A stretch of 64,000 nucleotides of DNA from Gymnorhina tibicen (GCA_013399875.1 VXAZ01001737.1:87792-151791); one strand, 5' to 3'. Shown: positions 26,326 to 36,949, counted from the stretch's first letter. Translations and numbers: made by a program. Notes: generated by a model from the letters alone, not told the origin.

Positions 26326-28415
26326 GACAGAGGAGGCAACCCTTACTACGACGGCTCCATAAACCATGGCATGTTGGGTTTGCGGGACTGGCACACACAG
26401 TCCTGTGCAGGTGGCAGCCCTCTCTTCTGTTCCTTGCTGTCAGGAGGGCGTAAGTGCTCCACCAACCCACTGAGTGTGCACAAAATGTCTGCAGTGCAAG
26501 CAAACAACATCAGGAACTCTCCCATCCCCGGGCCCTTCGGAGGGAGAGAGGAACTGCTGTTTGGCTCACTCAGTAACCCGGTATCACCGCCTCTCACCTT
26601 CTCCATCGTGCATGTCCCCAGCCACGTGGGAAGTAAAAGCTGAGAGCAAAGGGCAGATGGGAGAAGCCAATGAGAACATCTCAATCCTTTTCCTCTCTTT
26701 GGGGAGATACAATAGGAATCCATTAATGATTGCTTCGCTGACTGAGAATGTAGTTGAAATTACTCCTAAACATCTCTATTACTATCTCAGTAGTAAGATC
26801 ACACTGAATTCTTCAGTACACAGACATGCTTCATAGTCAGTGTGTAGCAATGAGAGCCCCAGTTGCTGCTCCAGTCACAGTGGGTGGTGGCGAGGTGGGG
26901 CTCTGTCTCCTGCACTAGCAAAGGAGTTTCATGAAAGAGAGTCTGGCACTTGGCACCGCTTCACCCAGAGGGTGGGTTAGAGACTCCAGCATGAAATGCC
27001 CTTCTCTCAGTAGGTGTTTGAGCTGTAAGGGGTGACATGGGGCATCGCAGCACTCTGCTGAAAGGCAAGTTAATTGCTATGGGGTTTTAAATTAATGTGT
27101 GATTCCTGTACATTTTACTGTAGCATAGGGGCTAGCCCCACAAAGGGCAGGCTAGTCTGTGCATTCACAGCCTGACTCATTTTATAGGTAGGTAGAAAGC
27201 TTTCAATGGGGTTTTTTTTGTTGTTTTGCTTTTGGTTTTTTTCTTTCCATCTTCCCATCTTCGCTGAATGCTCGTAGTTTCATTACCACAGCAGAAAATA
27301 ATCAGGGGTCCAGCAGGGCTGGGTGTATCCGACAGCCAGCCCAGACAGTGTGGGGCATCCACATGCCCAGTGAGGCACAGGTCAGCTCTGCAGAAACCTG
27401 TCCCAGCTGCAGCCCCAGGCTTTCAGTGCCAGAAACAAATCCAAGGCACCCATGGACACACGAAAACAGCACAGTGCTGTTCATAGATGAAAAGGTGCAG
27501 AAGGGAAAAGGAAAAAATGTTTTATTTGCTATTTATTAGGGGGATTGAAGACTGGAAGCTTTGTTAAAGAAAAGGACAGCATTTTTGTTAGGTTTTCCAG
27601 GGAAGTTACAGAAACAGTCTCAATGTCCATTTGCTGTTTTTAGCAGTAAGGGTTTGTGTGATGATTCAGGATCTCTGGGCTGGAATTCAGCTGCAGAGCA
27701 AAGCACATGCAGGAGCTGAAGTGATGCTGGAGTCTGGGCAGCCCCAGAGAATACAAAAAGGGAAGGCGGAGGAGACCCAGTACCCTCGGGGGTAACAAGC
27801 AGCTCCCCACAAGCTCCACCTTAGCAACATCACTGTTCTGTGTTGCATTTCAAAGCTGTATTTCCTTTAACAAGTCCAAAAAGTGAAGTTCCCACCTGGT
27901 GGTAATCCAGCCCACCCTGTGTGTCCCCTCCCGGTGTGTGTCCAAGCTGTGCGCCCAGGCAGCTGTGACATTCCCGTGTTTGCACCGTCACTGACTCTTG
28001 CACCCCAGACGAGCTAACCAGGAGCACCATCTCACTCCCGGCTGTGCCAGGTCCCAGCTGCACCATTCCACTTGTGCATGAGCGCCCGGCCTCGGGAATG
28101 CATCTGACCCCACCTGCCCTCCAGCACCTGGGGGAGCAGGTGAAGGGGCCCCCAACAGAAACTGGTTTGTGTCGTAAGCTTTTTTTGTGTTTTCTGTCTG
28201 TCTGTGCAAGAACTGCAGCTGCTGAAATCAGCTTTGCCTTTAATTAAACCATGTTCTCTCCATCCAGGTCTGTGTGTAGCATTTATTTCCTGTGTGACTT
28301 GGATTCAGGCCTTTAAAAATGCATTATTTTTCTGCAGAAACCAGAAAAAGGTTTGAAGTTGATTTTTTTTTTCCCTTTAATTTTTTTTTTTTAATTTGAA
28401 AGAGACCTAAATAAA
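26326..28415 (+). other. SMG7: SMG7 3' UTR
   Basis: The UTR follows TGA at 26323-26325. There is no gene-like frame of note. Poly(A) signal candidates are an ATTAAA near 28,242 and AATAAA at 28410-28415 (within 'cctaaataaacc'). The extent is inferred. Confidence 0.6.
28410..28415 (+). terminator. SMG7 poly(A) signal candidate
   Basis: A canonical AATAAA on the + strand, about 2.1 kb past the SMG7 stop, placed after T-rich sequence. An ATTAAA about 170 bp earlier is an alternative. Confidence 0.45.
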
Positions 28416-29187
28416 CCACAGTGATTCTGGCTTGGGCTTGGTACAGATAATTCAGTTGTGGTTTTGTGCTGCCTGTGTAGTGTGTTTACATACTGAACTA
28501 AAAATGTAGGATGGGAGCAGCTTGCAAAGCTCCTCCCTAGTTGCAGAATTATCCTGGTACAGCATGTGCAGGGGGAGGTGGAGGACACAGAGCCTTCTGC
28601 CAATGACCTGCCTGCAGATGAGGATGTTCACTGTTTCCATGCTTCCAGGTGTGTCACAGAAAACTCCAGAGATGTTCTGGTTTTGAAATGACAGGTGTTT
28701 ATTGTCTCCAGAATAAGTTCCTTTAAATAGAAATGTGATATTAAAGTTAATGGGGCAGGGGGGTTGTCCTGGACTTGCGTGATAGAATCCAGAGTGGGGA
28801 AGCTCCTGCCCTTAGCACCTTTGGAGCAAAGCTCTGGGATTCCAGGCTGTGTCTTTCTAAGTTACTGTATCAGAATTCTGACTGATCAGGAAGAGCTTTG
28901 AAGCATGGCTCCCAGCGCTGAAGAAAATGTGTCTGCTTTTATTGGTGGGAGTTTTAAAGTCCCTGCAAATTTGAATTGTGAGTTGGAGCAGGATGAGGCT
29001 ATATGGTGTCTCCTAAGATCTTGGGGTTGGCAGTCATGTTTTGAGGAAGCAAATGCTTTCCTGGTCTGTAGTTTCCTGAAGTCACTTCCCCTTCGGGATG
29101 TGGCAGGGCTGTAAATGCAGGTTGCACCATCTTGTGGGTGTTCCCAGCTTCTGCCATGTCTGTATAAAAGCTTTTTTAAGGATGGGG
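28416..29187. other. Gap between SMG7 3' end and provirus
   Basis: No coding exon or recognisable repeat. The last five bases before the LTR (TGGGG, 29183-29187) resemble the five bases after the far LTR (TGGGA, 36794-36798). Confidence 0.5.
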
Positions 29188-29910
29188 TGTCCCAGTTTTG
29201 GAGACAAAATTTTAGGAGGAAATGTTCCAGAATGAGAGCCTCCTCCAAAGGGAAAGGGCCTCCCCTTTTCCTCCACCAATGAGACAAATTGATAACAGCA
29301 GGTGAAAGTGGGAAAAAAAACCCAAACGAACTGTTTATTAACACAGAACAAAACAGGGCAGAACAGAAAAAACCTCAAAATACAACAAATGCCTGGAGAA
29401 GGAAAAAACACACGGGCTGGCAACTGGTCCCCCCAGTCTCCAGAAAGGGGAAGGGGAGTCCACACAGCAGCCTGGAGCCAGGCAGATGGAAAAAAACCTG
29501 TCGACTCTCCGGAGCCAGTCCTCCTCCTCGCAGCAGGCGAAGCTGGCAGACCTCTGCGTCCCCTCGCTCAACGGCTTGGCCATCCCTGGGGTTCAGACCA
29601 GCTGGGGCCACCCCGCAGGCTCCCCGGACCAGAGAGAAGGGAAGGAAGGCAGGGAGGCCAGAGGGAGGGAAGGGAAAAAAACACAAGAAGCTAGCGAGAA
29701 CAAAAAACCACCAAGAAGCAGTGCGGTGCCCCCAGTGCACTCCCTCCCGAGCATGGCAGAGACCGTTGGAGCCAGAGCTGTTGCACAGAGCCGTTGAACC
29801 GACCCACACCCCGGTCCCGTGGCCCTGGGTCTGCCCTCCGGGTCCATCTTAAAGATACAGTGTCCTTGGGCATTAAGCAGACGGTTAAGGAATAAAGAAG
29901 CCTCATAACA
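29188..29910 (-). repeat. 3' LTR of the ERVL-like provirus
   Basis: A 723-bp LTR with TG...CA ends. AATAAA (- strand) lies at 29334-29339. It matches the 5' LTR at 35174-36793 once the nested LTR and a repeated unit there are set aside. The 390 bp at 29521-29910 differ at only a few positions from the far copy, while the 29188-29487 portion differs more. A purine-rich candidate polypurine tract lies just upstream on the - strand (29911-29935). Confidence 0.9.
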
Positions 29911-30125
29911 TCACCCCAGGACCTTCCACCCCTTATTCCATACCATCTGCTTAATCCCCAAATTACTACATTTCAACTCTAAACACACACATTTATATAT
30001 ACAGCTATATACAAACAGTGGCAGCAATATTCGACAAACATATATAGGCATTCCAGCATTACAAGCGGTTCTCACCCAACACCAAATCTCCATGCGGTAC
30101 ACAACGTGTTTCTCCATCCTTTGCA

Positions 30126-30845
30126 TTATCCACCATGTGCAACCTGGCCCCTAAGCAAAGACAACCCCATGGATGGGTTTGTCTTTACTCGATGCAAATT
30201 AATCCAGACAGTTTTTTCCAAAAGTCCCCTAACATGCACTGCTGGGACCCTGTCTCTGTCCATTGTATGCAGGGTTTCAGACTGGGCAGGGCCTGCTCGG
30301 TTGGTAGAGCCTTGGGTGTTAACTAACCATGTGGCCTTAGCTAAATGCATCTCCCAGTTTTTGGAAGTTCCCCCACCCAGTGCCTTCAAGGTGGTTTTGA
30401 GCAGTCCATTGCACCGTTCCACTTTCCCAGCTGCTGGTGCATGGTAAGGAATATGGTACACCCACTCAATACCATGTTCCCTAGCCCAGGTGTTTATAAG
30501 ACTGCTCTTGAAATGAGTCCCGTTGTCAGACTCTATTCTCTTGGGGGTACCATGCCTCCAAAGGACCTGCTTTTCAAGGCCCAGGATGGTGTTCCAGGCA
30601 GTAGCATGAGGTACAGGGTAGGTCTCCAGCCATCCAGTGGTGGCTTCTACCATTGTGAGCACATAGCGCTTGCCTTGGCGGGTTTGAGGCAGTGTGATGT
30701 AATCAACCTGCCAGGCCTCCCCATACTTGTATTTGGACCACCGCCCACCGTACCACAGGGGCTTCACCCGCTTGGCTTGTTTGATGGCAGCGCATGTCTC
30801 ACAGTCATGGATAACCTGGGAGATACTGTCCATGGTTAGATCCAC
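30126..30845 (-). CDS. Retroviral integrase frame of the ERVL-like provirus
   Basis: An open frame of 239 codons. It shows the second half of the zinc-binding site (CETC at residues 15-18) and a D,D-35-E core: Asp48 in WQVDY, Asp107 in ESDNGTHF and Glu143 in AGKVERCNG. Integrase inserts viral DNA into the host genome. The catalytic triad is complete and the core is free of stops. The N-terminal His pair is not in this frame, because a stop separates it from the RNase H frames. The frame ends about 215 bp before the 3' LTR. Confidence 0.88.
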   Translation of the reverse strand: MDLTMDSISQVIHDCETCAAIKQAKRVKPLWYGGRWSKYKYGEAWQVDYITLPQTRQGKRYVLTMVEATTGWLETYPVPHATAWNTILGLEKQVLWRHGTPKRIESDNGTHFKSSLINTWAREHGIEWVYHIPYHAPAAGKVERCNGLLKTTLKALGGGTSKNWEMHLAKATWLVNTQGSTNRAGPAQSETLHTMDRDRVPAVHVRGLLEKTVWINLHRVKTNPSMGLSLLRGQVAHGG

Positions 30846-30911
30846 CCCTCGGTCTCGTGCCCACTTACAGGTGGCATCTCTGCCTTGATGGCATGAGGCA
30901 TCATGGACCCA

Positions 30912-31455
30912 TCAAGCTAGGAACAACTCTCCCTTGTGCTGCCAATCCAAATCTATCTTTGACACCTCTGTCTTTGCAGCCTGATCTACCTGTTCGTTGT
31001 TACGATGTTCTTCATTAGCCCGACTCTTGGGGACATGGGCATCTACATGATGGACTTTCACTGCTAGCTTCTCTACCCGAGTGACAATGTTTTTCCACTC
31101 CTCAGCAGCCCAGATTGGTTTTCCCTTGTGCTGCCAAATCGGCCTTTTTCCACCTTTCCAGCCAACCTCACAGGGCATTGGTTACCATCCATTAATCAGT
31201 GTAGAGGTAGAGTTTTGGCCACTTCTCTCTTTCAGCAATGTCTAGGGCCGACTGGATGGCTTTGAGCTCAGCAAGTTGGCTCGATACACCTTCTCCCTCT
31301 GTGGCTTCTGCAACCTGTCGTGTGGAGCTCTGTACAGCTGCTTTCCACTTCTGGTTCATACCTACGATGCGACAGGAACCGTCAGTGAAAAGAGCATAGT
31401 GTGTTTCTTCTGCTGGCAGTTGGTTGTATGGTGGAGCTTCCTCAGCACATGTCAT
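30912..31455 (-). pseudogene. RNase H region of the ERVL-like provirus, broken
   Basis: Two adjoining open pieces, 31192-31455 and 30912-31178, show RNase H features: FTDGSC (first catalytic Asp), LAELKAIQ (Glu) and LYTD (second Asp). The second piece continues with KVHHVDAHVPKS and the linker towards integrase. A stop or frame change separates the two pieces, and another separates them from the RT frame. Confidence 0.75.
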
Positions 31456-31580
31456 TTGTTCTTGCTCCTCTTCATCTTGCTCCTCTTCTTTGGTAAGACC
31501 AAAGCTTTCACCTTCGGGCCAATTTGTGATTATTTCTAAGATCCCAGGGCAATTCGGGTTTCCAATACGGACATGCTGTG

Positions 31581-33206
31581 TTATGAGGGTAATCCACTTG
31601 TTTCATGTGGCATCGGTGGCATGGTGGGTAGAGGGAACCTTTCCCTTAAACATCCACCCAAGCACCGGTAGTTGGGGTGCCAGGAGGAGTTGTGCTTCAG
31701 TGCCAATGACCTCTGAGGCGGCTTGGATTCCTTCATAGGCTGCCAGGATTTCCTTCTCTGATGGGGTGTAGTTGTCTTCAGACCCTCTGTAACTTCGGCT
31801 CCAGAATCCCAGTCCTGAGTCTCACCAGGCACCTTCTGCCAAAGGCTCCAGGACAGACCACTGTTCCTGGCTGCAGAGTACAGCATGTTTTTCACCTCTG
31901 GTCCTGTCCTGACTGGGCCAAGGGCTACCACATCAGTGATTTCCTGCTTGATCTGGGCGAAGGCTTGCTGCTGTTCAGGGCCCCAGTGGAAATTGTTCTT
32001 TTTGTGGGTGACCAGGTAGAGAGGGCTCACAATTTGCCTGTATTCAGGAATGTGCATTCTCCAAAAGCTTATGACGCCTAGGAAAGCTTGTGTTTCCTTC
32101 TTGTTGGTTGGTGGAGACATTGCAGTGATTTTATTGATGACCTCCGTAGGAATCTGACATCGTCCATCTTGCCACTTCACCCCCAGGAACTGGATCTCTT
32201 GGGCAGGTCCCTTGACTTTGTTCTTTTTGATGGCAAAGCCAGCTTCCAGGAGAATCTGGATGATATTCTCTCCTTTCCCAAATCCCTCTGATGCTGTGTT
32301 CCCCCACACAATGATGTCATCAATGTACTGCAGATGTTCTGGAGCCTCACCTTTTTCTAGTGCAGTTTGGATCAGTCCATGGTAGATGGTGGGACTGTGC
32401 TTCCACCCCTGGGGCAGTCGGTTCCAGGTGTACTGCACGCCCCTCCAGGTGAAGGCAAACTGGGGTCTGCACTCTGGTGCCAAAGGAATGGAGAAAAATG
32501 CATTGGCAATGTCAATAGTGGTGTACCACTTTGCTGCTTTGGACTCCAGCTCGTACTGGAGCTCCAGCATGTCCGGCACGGCAGCGCTCAGAGGTGGAGT
32601 TACTTCATTCAAGGCACAATAGTCCACAGTCAATCTCCATTCTCTGTCAGACCTGCGCATAGGCCAGATGGGGCTGTTGAAGTGTGAGTGGGTCTTGCTG
32701 ACCACCCCTTGGCCCTCTAGCTCACAAATCAACGTGTGGATGGGGATCAGAGCATCTCTATTTGTCCGGTACTGCCGGCGGTGCACTGTCGAGGTGGCAA
32801 TTGGCACTCGTTGCTCTTCACCCTTCAGGAGCCCAACTGCAGAAGGATTCTCGGACAGCTCAGGCAAGGTGTTCAATTGCCTAATGCCCTCTGCCTCCAC
32901 AGCAGCTATTCCAAAGGCCCACCTGAGTCCCTTTGGGTCTTTGAAATACCTGCTTCGGAGGAAGCCTACGCCCAGAATACACGGGGCCTCTGGGCCAGTC
33001 ACAATAGGATGTTTCTTCCACTCTTTTCCAGTTAGGCTTACCTCGCCTTCCAGCAGGGTCAACTGCTGTGATCCCGCTGTCACTCCAGAGATAGAAACCA
33101 GTTCTGCCCCCACGTGTCTCGATGGGATCAAGGTGCACTGTGCGCCTGTGTCAACCAAGGCTTCGTATTTTTGTGGTTCTGATGTGCCAGGCCATCGGAC
33201 CCACAC
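31581..33206 (-). CDS. Protease-reverse transcriptase frame of the ERVL-like provirus
   Basis: An open frame of 541 codons. The aspartic protease motif LVDTGAQ lies at about residues 18-24, and ILGVGFLR at 77-84. RT follows, with WRLTVDYCALNE near 190-201, WYTTIDIANAFFSIPL near 227-242, LPQGWKHSP near 264-272 and the catalytic YIDD at 294-297. The C-terminal part covers the RT connection and then loses resemblance near the stop, which suggests a frameshift before RNase H. The annotated start is only the first ATG of the open stretch; the natural protein would come from a gag-pro-pol precursor. Confidence 0.9.
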   Translation of the reverse strand: MWVRWPGTSEPQKYEALVDTGAQCTLIPSRHVGAELVSISGVTAGSQQLTLLEGEVSLTGKEWKKHPIVTGPEAPCILGVGFLRSRYFKDPKGLRWAFGIAAVEAEGIRQLNTLPELSENPSAVGLLKGEEQRVPIATSTVHRRQYRTNRDALIPIHTLICELEGQGVVSKTHSHFNSPIWPMRRSDREWRLTVDYCALNEVTPPLSAAVPDMLELQYELESKAAKWYTTIDIANAFFSIPLAPECRPQFAFTWRGVQYTWNRLPQGWKHSPTIYHGLIQTALEKGEAPEHLQYIDDIIVWGNTASEGFGKGENIIQILLEAGFAIKKNKVKGPAQEIQFLGVKWQDGRCQIPTEVINKITAMSPPTNKKETQAFLGVISFWRMHIPEYRQIVSPLYLVTHKKNNFHWGPEQQQAFAQIKQEITDVVALGPVRTGPEVKNMLYSAARNSGLSWSLWQKVPGETQDWDSGAEVTEGLKTTTPHQRRKSWQPMKESKPPQRSLALKHNSSWHPNYRCLGGCLRERFPLPTMPPMPHETSGLPS

Positions 33207-33284
33207 CGTCCAAAAGACGCAATTTTCCCTGGCCTCTACCTGGCTAGAGGCAGGGCCCCTCTAACTCTGGTTATCATTGGAAAC

Positions 33285-33860
33285 TCAAGCTACTTCCCTA
33301 CTGGTGGAAGTCCCTCCATCCTTCAATTCATGCACCCGTGCTGCCAGAACAGAAGTTGGTTTTCCATCCCACCTCCTCATGTCTTCCCTACAGTCACTCA
33401 GGAAAAACCATAGTTCAGCTCTTGGGGTGTACCCTCTCTGCCTAGCTGCGGGATGTCTGCTTCTAGTAACAGGGCCTCTGGTCTGTACTGATGCGATTTG
33501 GAGAAGGCCCTCTTTCAGCTCCTTCCTGAGCTTCTGATGAGTCGTCTCCATCCTACCTTCTATTTTCTGTATGGTCTCTGACAGACTCTTTTTCACAGCT
33601 GCGATCCATGCATATGTGGGGCCATGCACAGTGTCTGCATATGCCCGGAGCCTCCTCACCATAGTACTCCCTGTCTCATCCCCGTCATTCCACATCATCA
33701 TTGCTGAAGCAGGGGCGTATCCTGGTGGCACATGTTGTGCAAGTTTCAGCCACATCATTGGTGTACATTTTACCATGTCAGGGCTCCTAATTGTTTGGTC
33801 ATCTGAGAATATGATCTCTATCACTACCAGTTCTCTCAGGCATTGAATCCCTTGTTCCAT
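33285..33860 (-). pseudogene. gag-like fragment, 3' part, of the ERVL-like provirus
   Basis: An open frame of 191 codons, directly upstream of protease on the - strand. It contains MWLKLAQHVPPGYAPA and a helical charged stretch (KKSLSETIQKIEGRMETT). Its position between the upstream gag-like frame and protease supports a capsid/nucleocapsid-region assignment. No CCHC zinc knuckle is visible. The frame is not continuous with the upstream piece. Confidence 0.6.
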
Positions 33861-34100
33861 GGTCTTACAGGGGTTTAGCTGCAGCTGGAGATCCTCTCAG
33901 AACAGGTGTCTTTCCTTCACACTTCTTAAGAGCCGTGTCCAGAGACTGAGAGCTTAAGGACCCCTTGTCATCCCTTGGTCAATACTTAAATCATGTGACA
34001 GGGATCCCAAATGCCTCGCTTCAGTGCCATCCAGAATTGTACCACTGTCTGCAGCGTCCCAGATTCAGACCATCCAATTTAATATAGTTTCATCAGGCCG

Positions 34101-35060
34101 TCAGGTGTAATCTTTCCTCAGGGTACAAAGGCTTTTTATGGACAGGGACTCAGTAATTATTTCGGGTTCAGATTCCTCTGCTGGCTGTGAAGGTCCTGGC
34201 TGCCCATCATCATCCACCGGGCGAATGGATTTGTGTTTCTTTCTCTGGACAGGGGCAATTGTTATTGGTTTACGCTCCCCATCTGTTTTAGCTGCAGCTG
34301 GAGTGATTGGGGTGCCTGCTGGCTTACTCTCCTGCCCCTCTGGCTGTATCTTCTGCCCTACAGTATCTAGTAGTGTGCAGTAAGCGTTAGCCAGGACCCA
34401 GCACATTGCAATGAGCTTTTTCTTTTCATCAGCATTGTTATTGCAATTCTCCTTCAGATACTTCCCCACCTCAGCTGGATTCTGAATTTGTTCAGAGGGG
34501 AAGTTCCAAGCTACTGGGCCAGAAAATTGTTTCAGGGTCTGGCCTATGTCCTCCCATACCCCACACCACTCAGAATTTTCCACAACTGGGGCAGGTGTCT
34601 GGGCAACCCCTCTGAAAATCTCAGTCCTTATTTTAGACAAGCTGGAAACTACACAAAGGAACCCTGCTAGATAACATAACAAGGTGTTTTCTTTGACATC
34701 CAGGGGAAACGGAACACTTTCAAAAGGTGATGTGCCAGATCTGAAGGGGAAGAAGGAGATGAAGGGCTGGGAATTATCATCCCCTGCTTTTCCCCTAACA
34801 AACTGGGTGTGATTACTAATACATTCCAAAAGAAAACTACCAAGGCCAGAATGGAAAAACAACATAACATACACATTCTCAATGGTTTCCATTACTTCAG
34901 TCAAACTTCGAGAAATCACTAACACCATGCATATTAAAATAGAGGTCCTGATTCTTATTCCTGACTTATAAAAAGTGTAAGCCAGGGACCCGACTGCCCA
35001 TAGCTGGGGACAGGAACTTATGGCTAGGTTCCAGAGAAAGATTATTAAATCAAACAGCAT
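34101..35060 (-). pseudogene. gag-like leader frame of the ERVL-like provirus
   Basis: An open frame of 319 codons that starts just inside the 5' LTR. The first 100 residues are hydrophobic (LIIFLWNLAISSC, ILICMVLVI), unusual for a matrix protein. From about residue 160 on it becomes a polar gag-like sequence (ENSEWCGVWEDIGQTLK, EVGKYLKENC) with a Pro/Lys-rich linker. The hydrophobic stretch may be non-coding leader that happens to be open. Stops separate it from the next gag piece. Confidence 0.55.
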
Positions 35061-35149
35061 GGTGATTTCTTACTGCTGTACCTCAATACAAAGTGATTTA
35101 AATCAGAATGGGGGTTTTTTTGTTGGTTTTTTTTTCCATTTTCTCGTGC

Positions 35150-35167
35150 CCCTTAAGTTGGACACCA
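35150..35167 (-). other. Candidate tRNA primer-binding site
   Basis: On the - strand, six bases after the 5' LTR, an 18-mer starts with TGGTGTCC. TGG is the usual first triplet of a retroviral primer-binding site, because it pairs with the tRNA CCA end. The six-base gap is slightly long, and I have not assigned a tRNA. Confidence 0.4.
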
Positions 35168-35520
35168 AAGTTTTGTCCCAGTTTTGGAGACAACATTTTA
35201 GGAGGAAACGCTCCGGAATGAGTGCCTCCTCCAAAGGGAAAGGGCCCCTTTCCTCCACCAATGAGACAAATTGATAACAGCAGGTGAAAGTGGGAAAAAA
35301 ACCCCCGAACTGTTTATTAACACAGAACAAAACAGGGCAGAACAGAAAAAACCTCAAAATACAACAAATGCCTGGAGAAGGAAAAAACACACGGGCTGGC
35401 AACTGGTCCCCCCAATCTTGGGGAAGGGGAGTCCACACAGCAGCCTGGAGCCAGGCAGATGGAAAAAAACCTGTCGACTCTCCGGCCCTGGTCCTCCTCC
35501 CCCCAGCAGGCAAAACTGGA

Positions 35521-36357
35521 TGTGAGAAACAATGTTCACTTCTCTTTTTTTTTTTGAGTTTTATAAATTTAATAAGGGACAATAGGGGACAAAGGTCACT
35601 TAAAGCAAAACCCACAGCGCTGGGTGTGTGGCTCATAGCCAGAGGCACCCATACTTACACAAACTTCCCATTTATATGCTTTAACCTTATACATAGTAAT
35701 AAACCACAATGCATATGCATAGTTTTCCTGTGAACTAATTTACTTTTTTTTTTTTAAGAAGGGATTAACATAGTTCCTCCCCGATCTGCCTTTTAGAGCA
35801 TGCCCATTACAATCGTGAGGGTCTTCGGGGATCTTCTCTGATGAAGGCTGGGTTCTTCCTCGCATCTGAACTTTTCAACTTTGTCTTTGAAGCATGCGCA
35901 GTTATGGTGTTCCTAGATCTTTCTGGATCCAGCCAGTTTAAATGTTTTTCTCATTAGCATATCCTGCTGTTTTCCTTATCTAGCTGTACTTGTCTATTTT
36001 TGAGATTATCCACCTGGCTTTTCGTTTATTTAAGCATTAAGCGATTAGTTAACTATATACTAGCTATTACATTGTATAAAAAGCTATGATTCAAAAATAT
36101 ATGTATAGAGAGGTATGATTCAGATTATATAGGCATCTTATAACTCAAGCTATAATTCAGGTTATATAGGTATCTTATAACTTAAGCTATATAAGCATCT
36201 TGTAACTTTAACCTTAGTTATAATGTTAACTAGTAAATATCTGCATAGCAAAGTTATTCTTAACATGCACATAATATTTCCTAACATATTCTAATACATA
36301 ATATTTCTTACATTTCACTACCCACGAAAGCTAATGCTATAACAGTTGTTTAGCACA
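35521..36357 (-). mobile_element. Nested solo LTR inside the 5' LTR
   Basis: An 837-bp AT-rich block with TG...CA ends (+ strand TGTGAGAAAC to TTTAGCACA). It is flanked by a 5-bp direct repeat CTGGA at 35516-35520 and 36358-36362, a clean target-site duplication. It has no internal coding region, so it is a solo LTR. An AT-rich repeat array lies within at about 36,120-36,210. It inserted after the host provirus. Confidence 0.82.
36113..36215. repeat. Imperfect tandem array in the nested LTR
   Basis: Three related copies of a unit with the core 'ttatataggcatcttataac' followed by 'aagct'. On the - strand they lie in the U3 half of the nested LTR, where enhancer repeats are common. Confidence 0.65.
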
Positions 36358-36943
36358 CTGGAGAACAGGTGGAAAAAACCCGCTGCCTCTCCGGCGCCAG
36401 TCCTCCTCCTCGCAGCAGGCGAAGCTGGCGGACCTCTGCGTCCCCTCGCTCAACGGCTTGGCCATCCCTGGGGTTCAGACCAGCTGGGGCCACCCCGCAG
36501 GCTCCCCGGACCAGAGAGAAGGGAAGGAGGGCAGGGAGGCCAGAGGGAGGGAAGGGAAAAAAACACAAGAAGCTAGCGAGAACAAAAAACCACCAAGAAG
36601 CAGTGCGGTGCCCCCAGTGCACTCCCTCCCGAGCATGGCAGAGACCGTTGGAGCCAGAGCTGTTGCACAGAGCCGTTGAACCGACCCACACCCCGGGTCC
36701 CGTGGCCCTGGGTCTGCCCTCCGGGTCCATCTTAAAGATACAGTGTCCTTGGGCATTAAGCAGACGGTTAAGGAATAAAGAAGCCTCATAACATGGGAGA
36801 ACGTGGGGGAACAGGGCAAGTCTCTTGGCAAGCACGGGATTTAGGAATGAATGTACTCCTAACAGGAATTAGCAACTTCTTAACAAGTTCCTGTTTTAGA
36901 GAACAATGCAAAAGGTAAAATATAAAAAAAAATATAAAAAGCT

Positions 36944-36949
36944 TTTAAT
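36944..36949 (-). terminator. NCF2 poly(A) signal candidate (ATTAAA)
   Basis: On the - strand ATTAAA lies about 115 bp past the NCF2 stop. It is the only canonical or near-canonical signal found before the provirus boundary at 36,793. No AATAAA is present in that gap. Confidence 0.45.

Larger units (their letters stand above)
29188..36793 (-). mobile_element. ERVL-like provirus, env-less, with paired LTRs
   Basis: Two closely similar LTRs flank a gag-pro-RT-RNase H-integrase internal region in the - orientation. On the - strand the LTRs begin TGTTATGAGG and end CTGGGACA. No env frame lies between the integrase end (30126) and the 3' LTR (29910). The absence of env, the YIDD polymerase motif and a probable 5-bp target duplication (TGGGG/TGGGA, one mismatch) all fit class III/ERVL, but the class is inferred. 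The provirus sits between the convergent SMG7 and NCF2 3' ends, on the NCF2 strand. Reading frames are broken between domains, so it is unlikely to be autonomous. Confidence 0.9.
35174..36793 (-). repeat. 5' LTR of the ERVL-like provirus, interrupted
   Basis: Same ends as the 3' LTR. It is enlarged by a nested LTR (35521-36357) and an extra direct copy of a segment of about 70 bp on either side of that insertion. AATAAA on the - strand lies at 35313-35318. The distal part (36430-36793) is nearly identical to the 3' LTR. Confidence 0.88.

Noticed and set aside
29289..29852. 187-codon + strand frame in the 3' LTR
   Set aside because: It lies wholly inside the LTR, antisense to the provirus, and a matching frame occurs in the other LTR; it has no domain.
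36369..36791. 140-codon + strand frame in the 5' LTR
   Set aside because: Duplicate of the antisense LTR frame above; not a gene.
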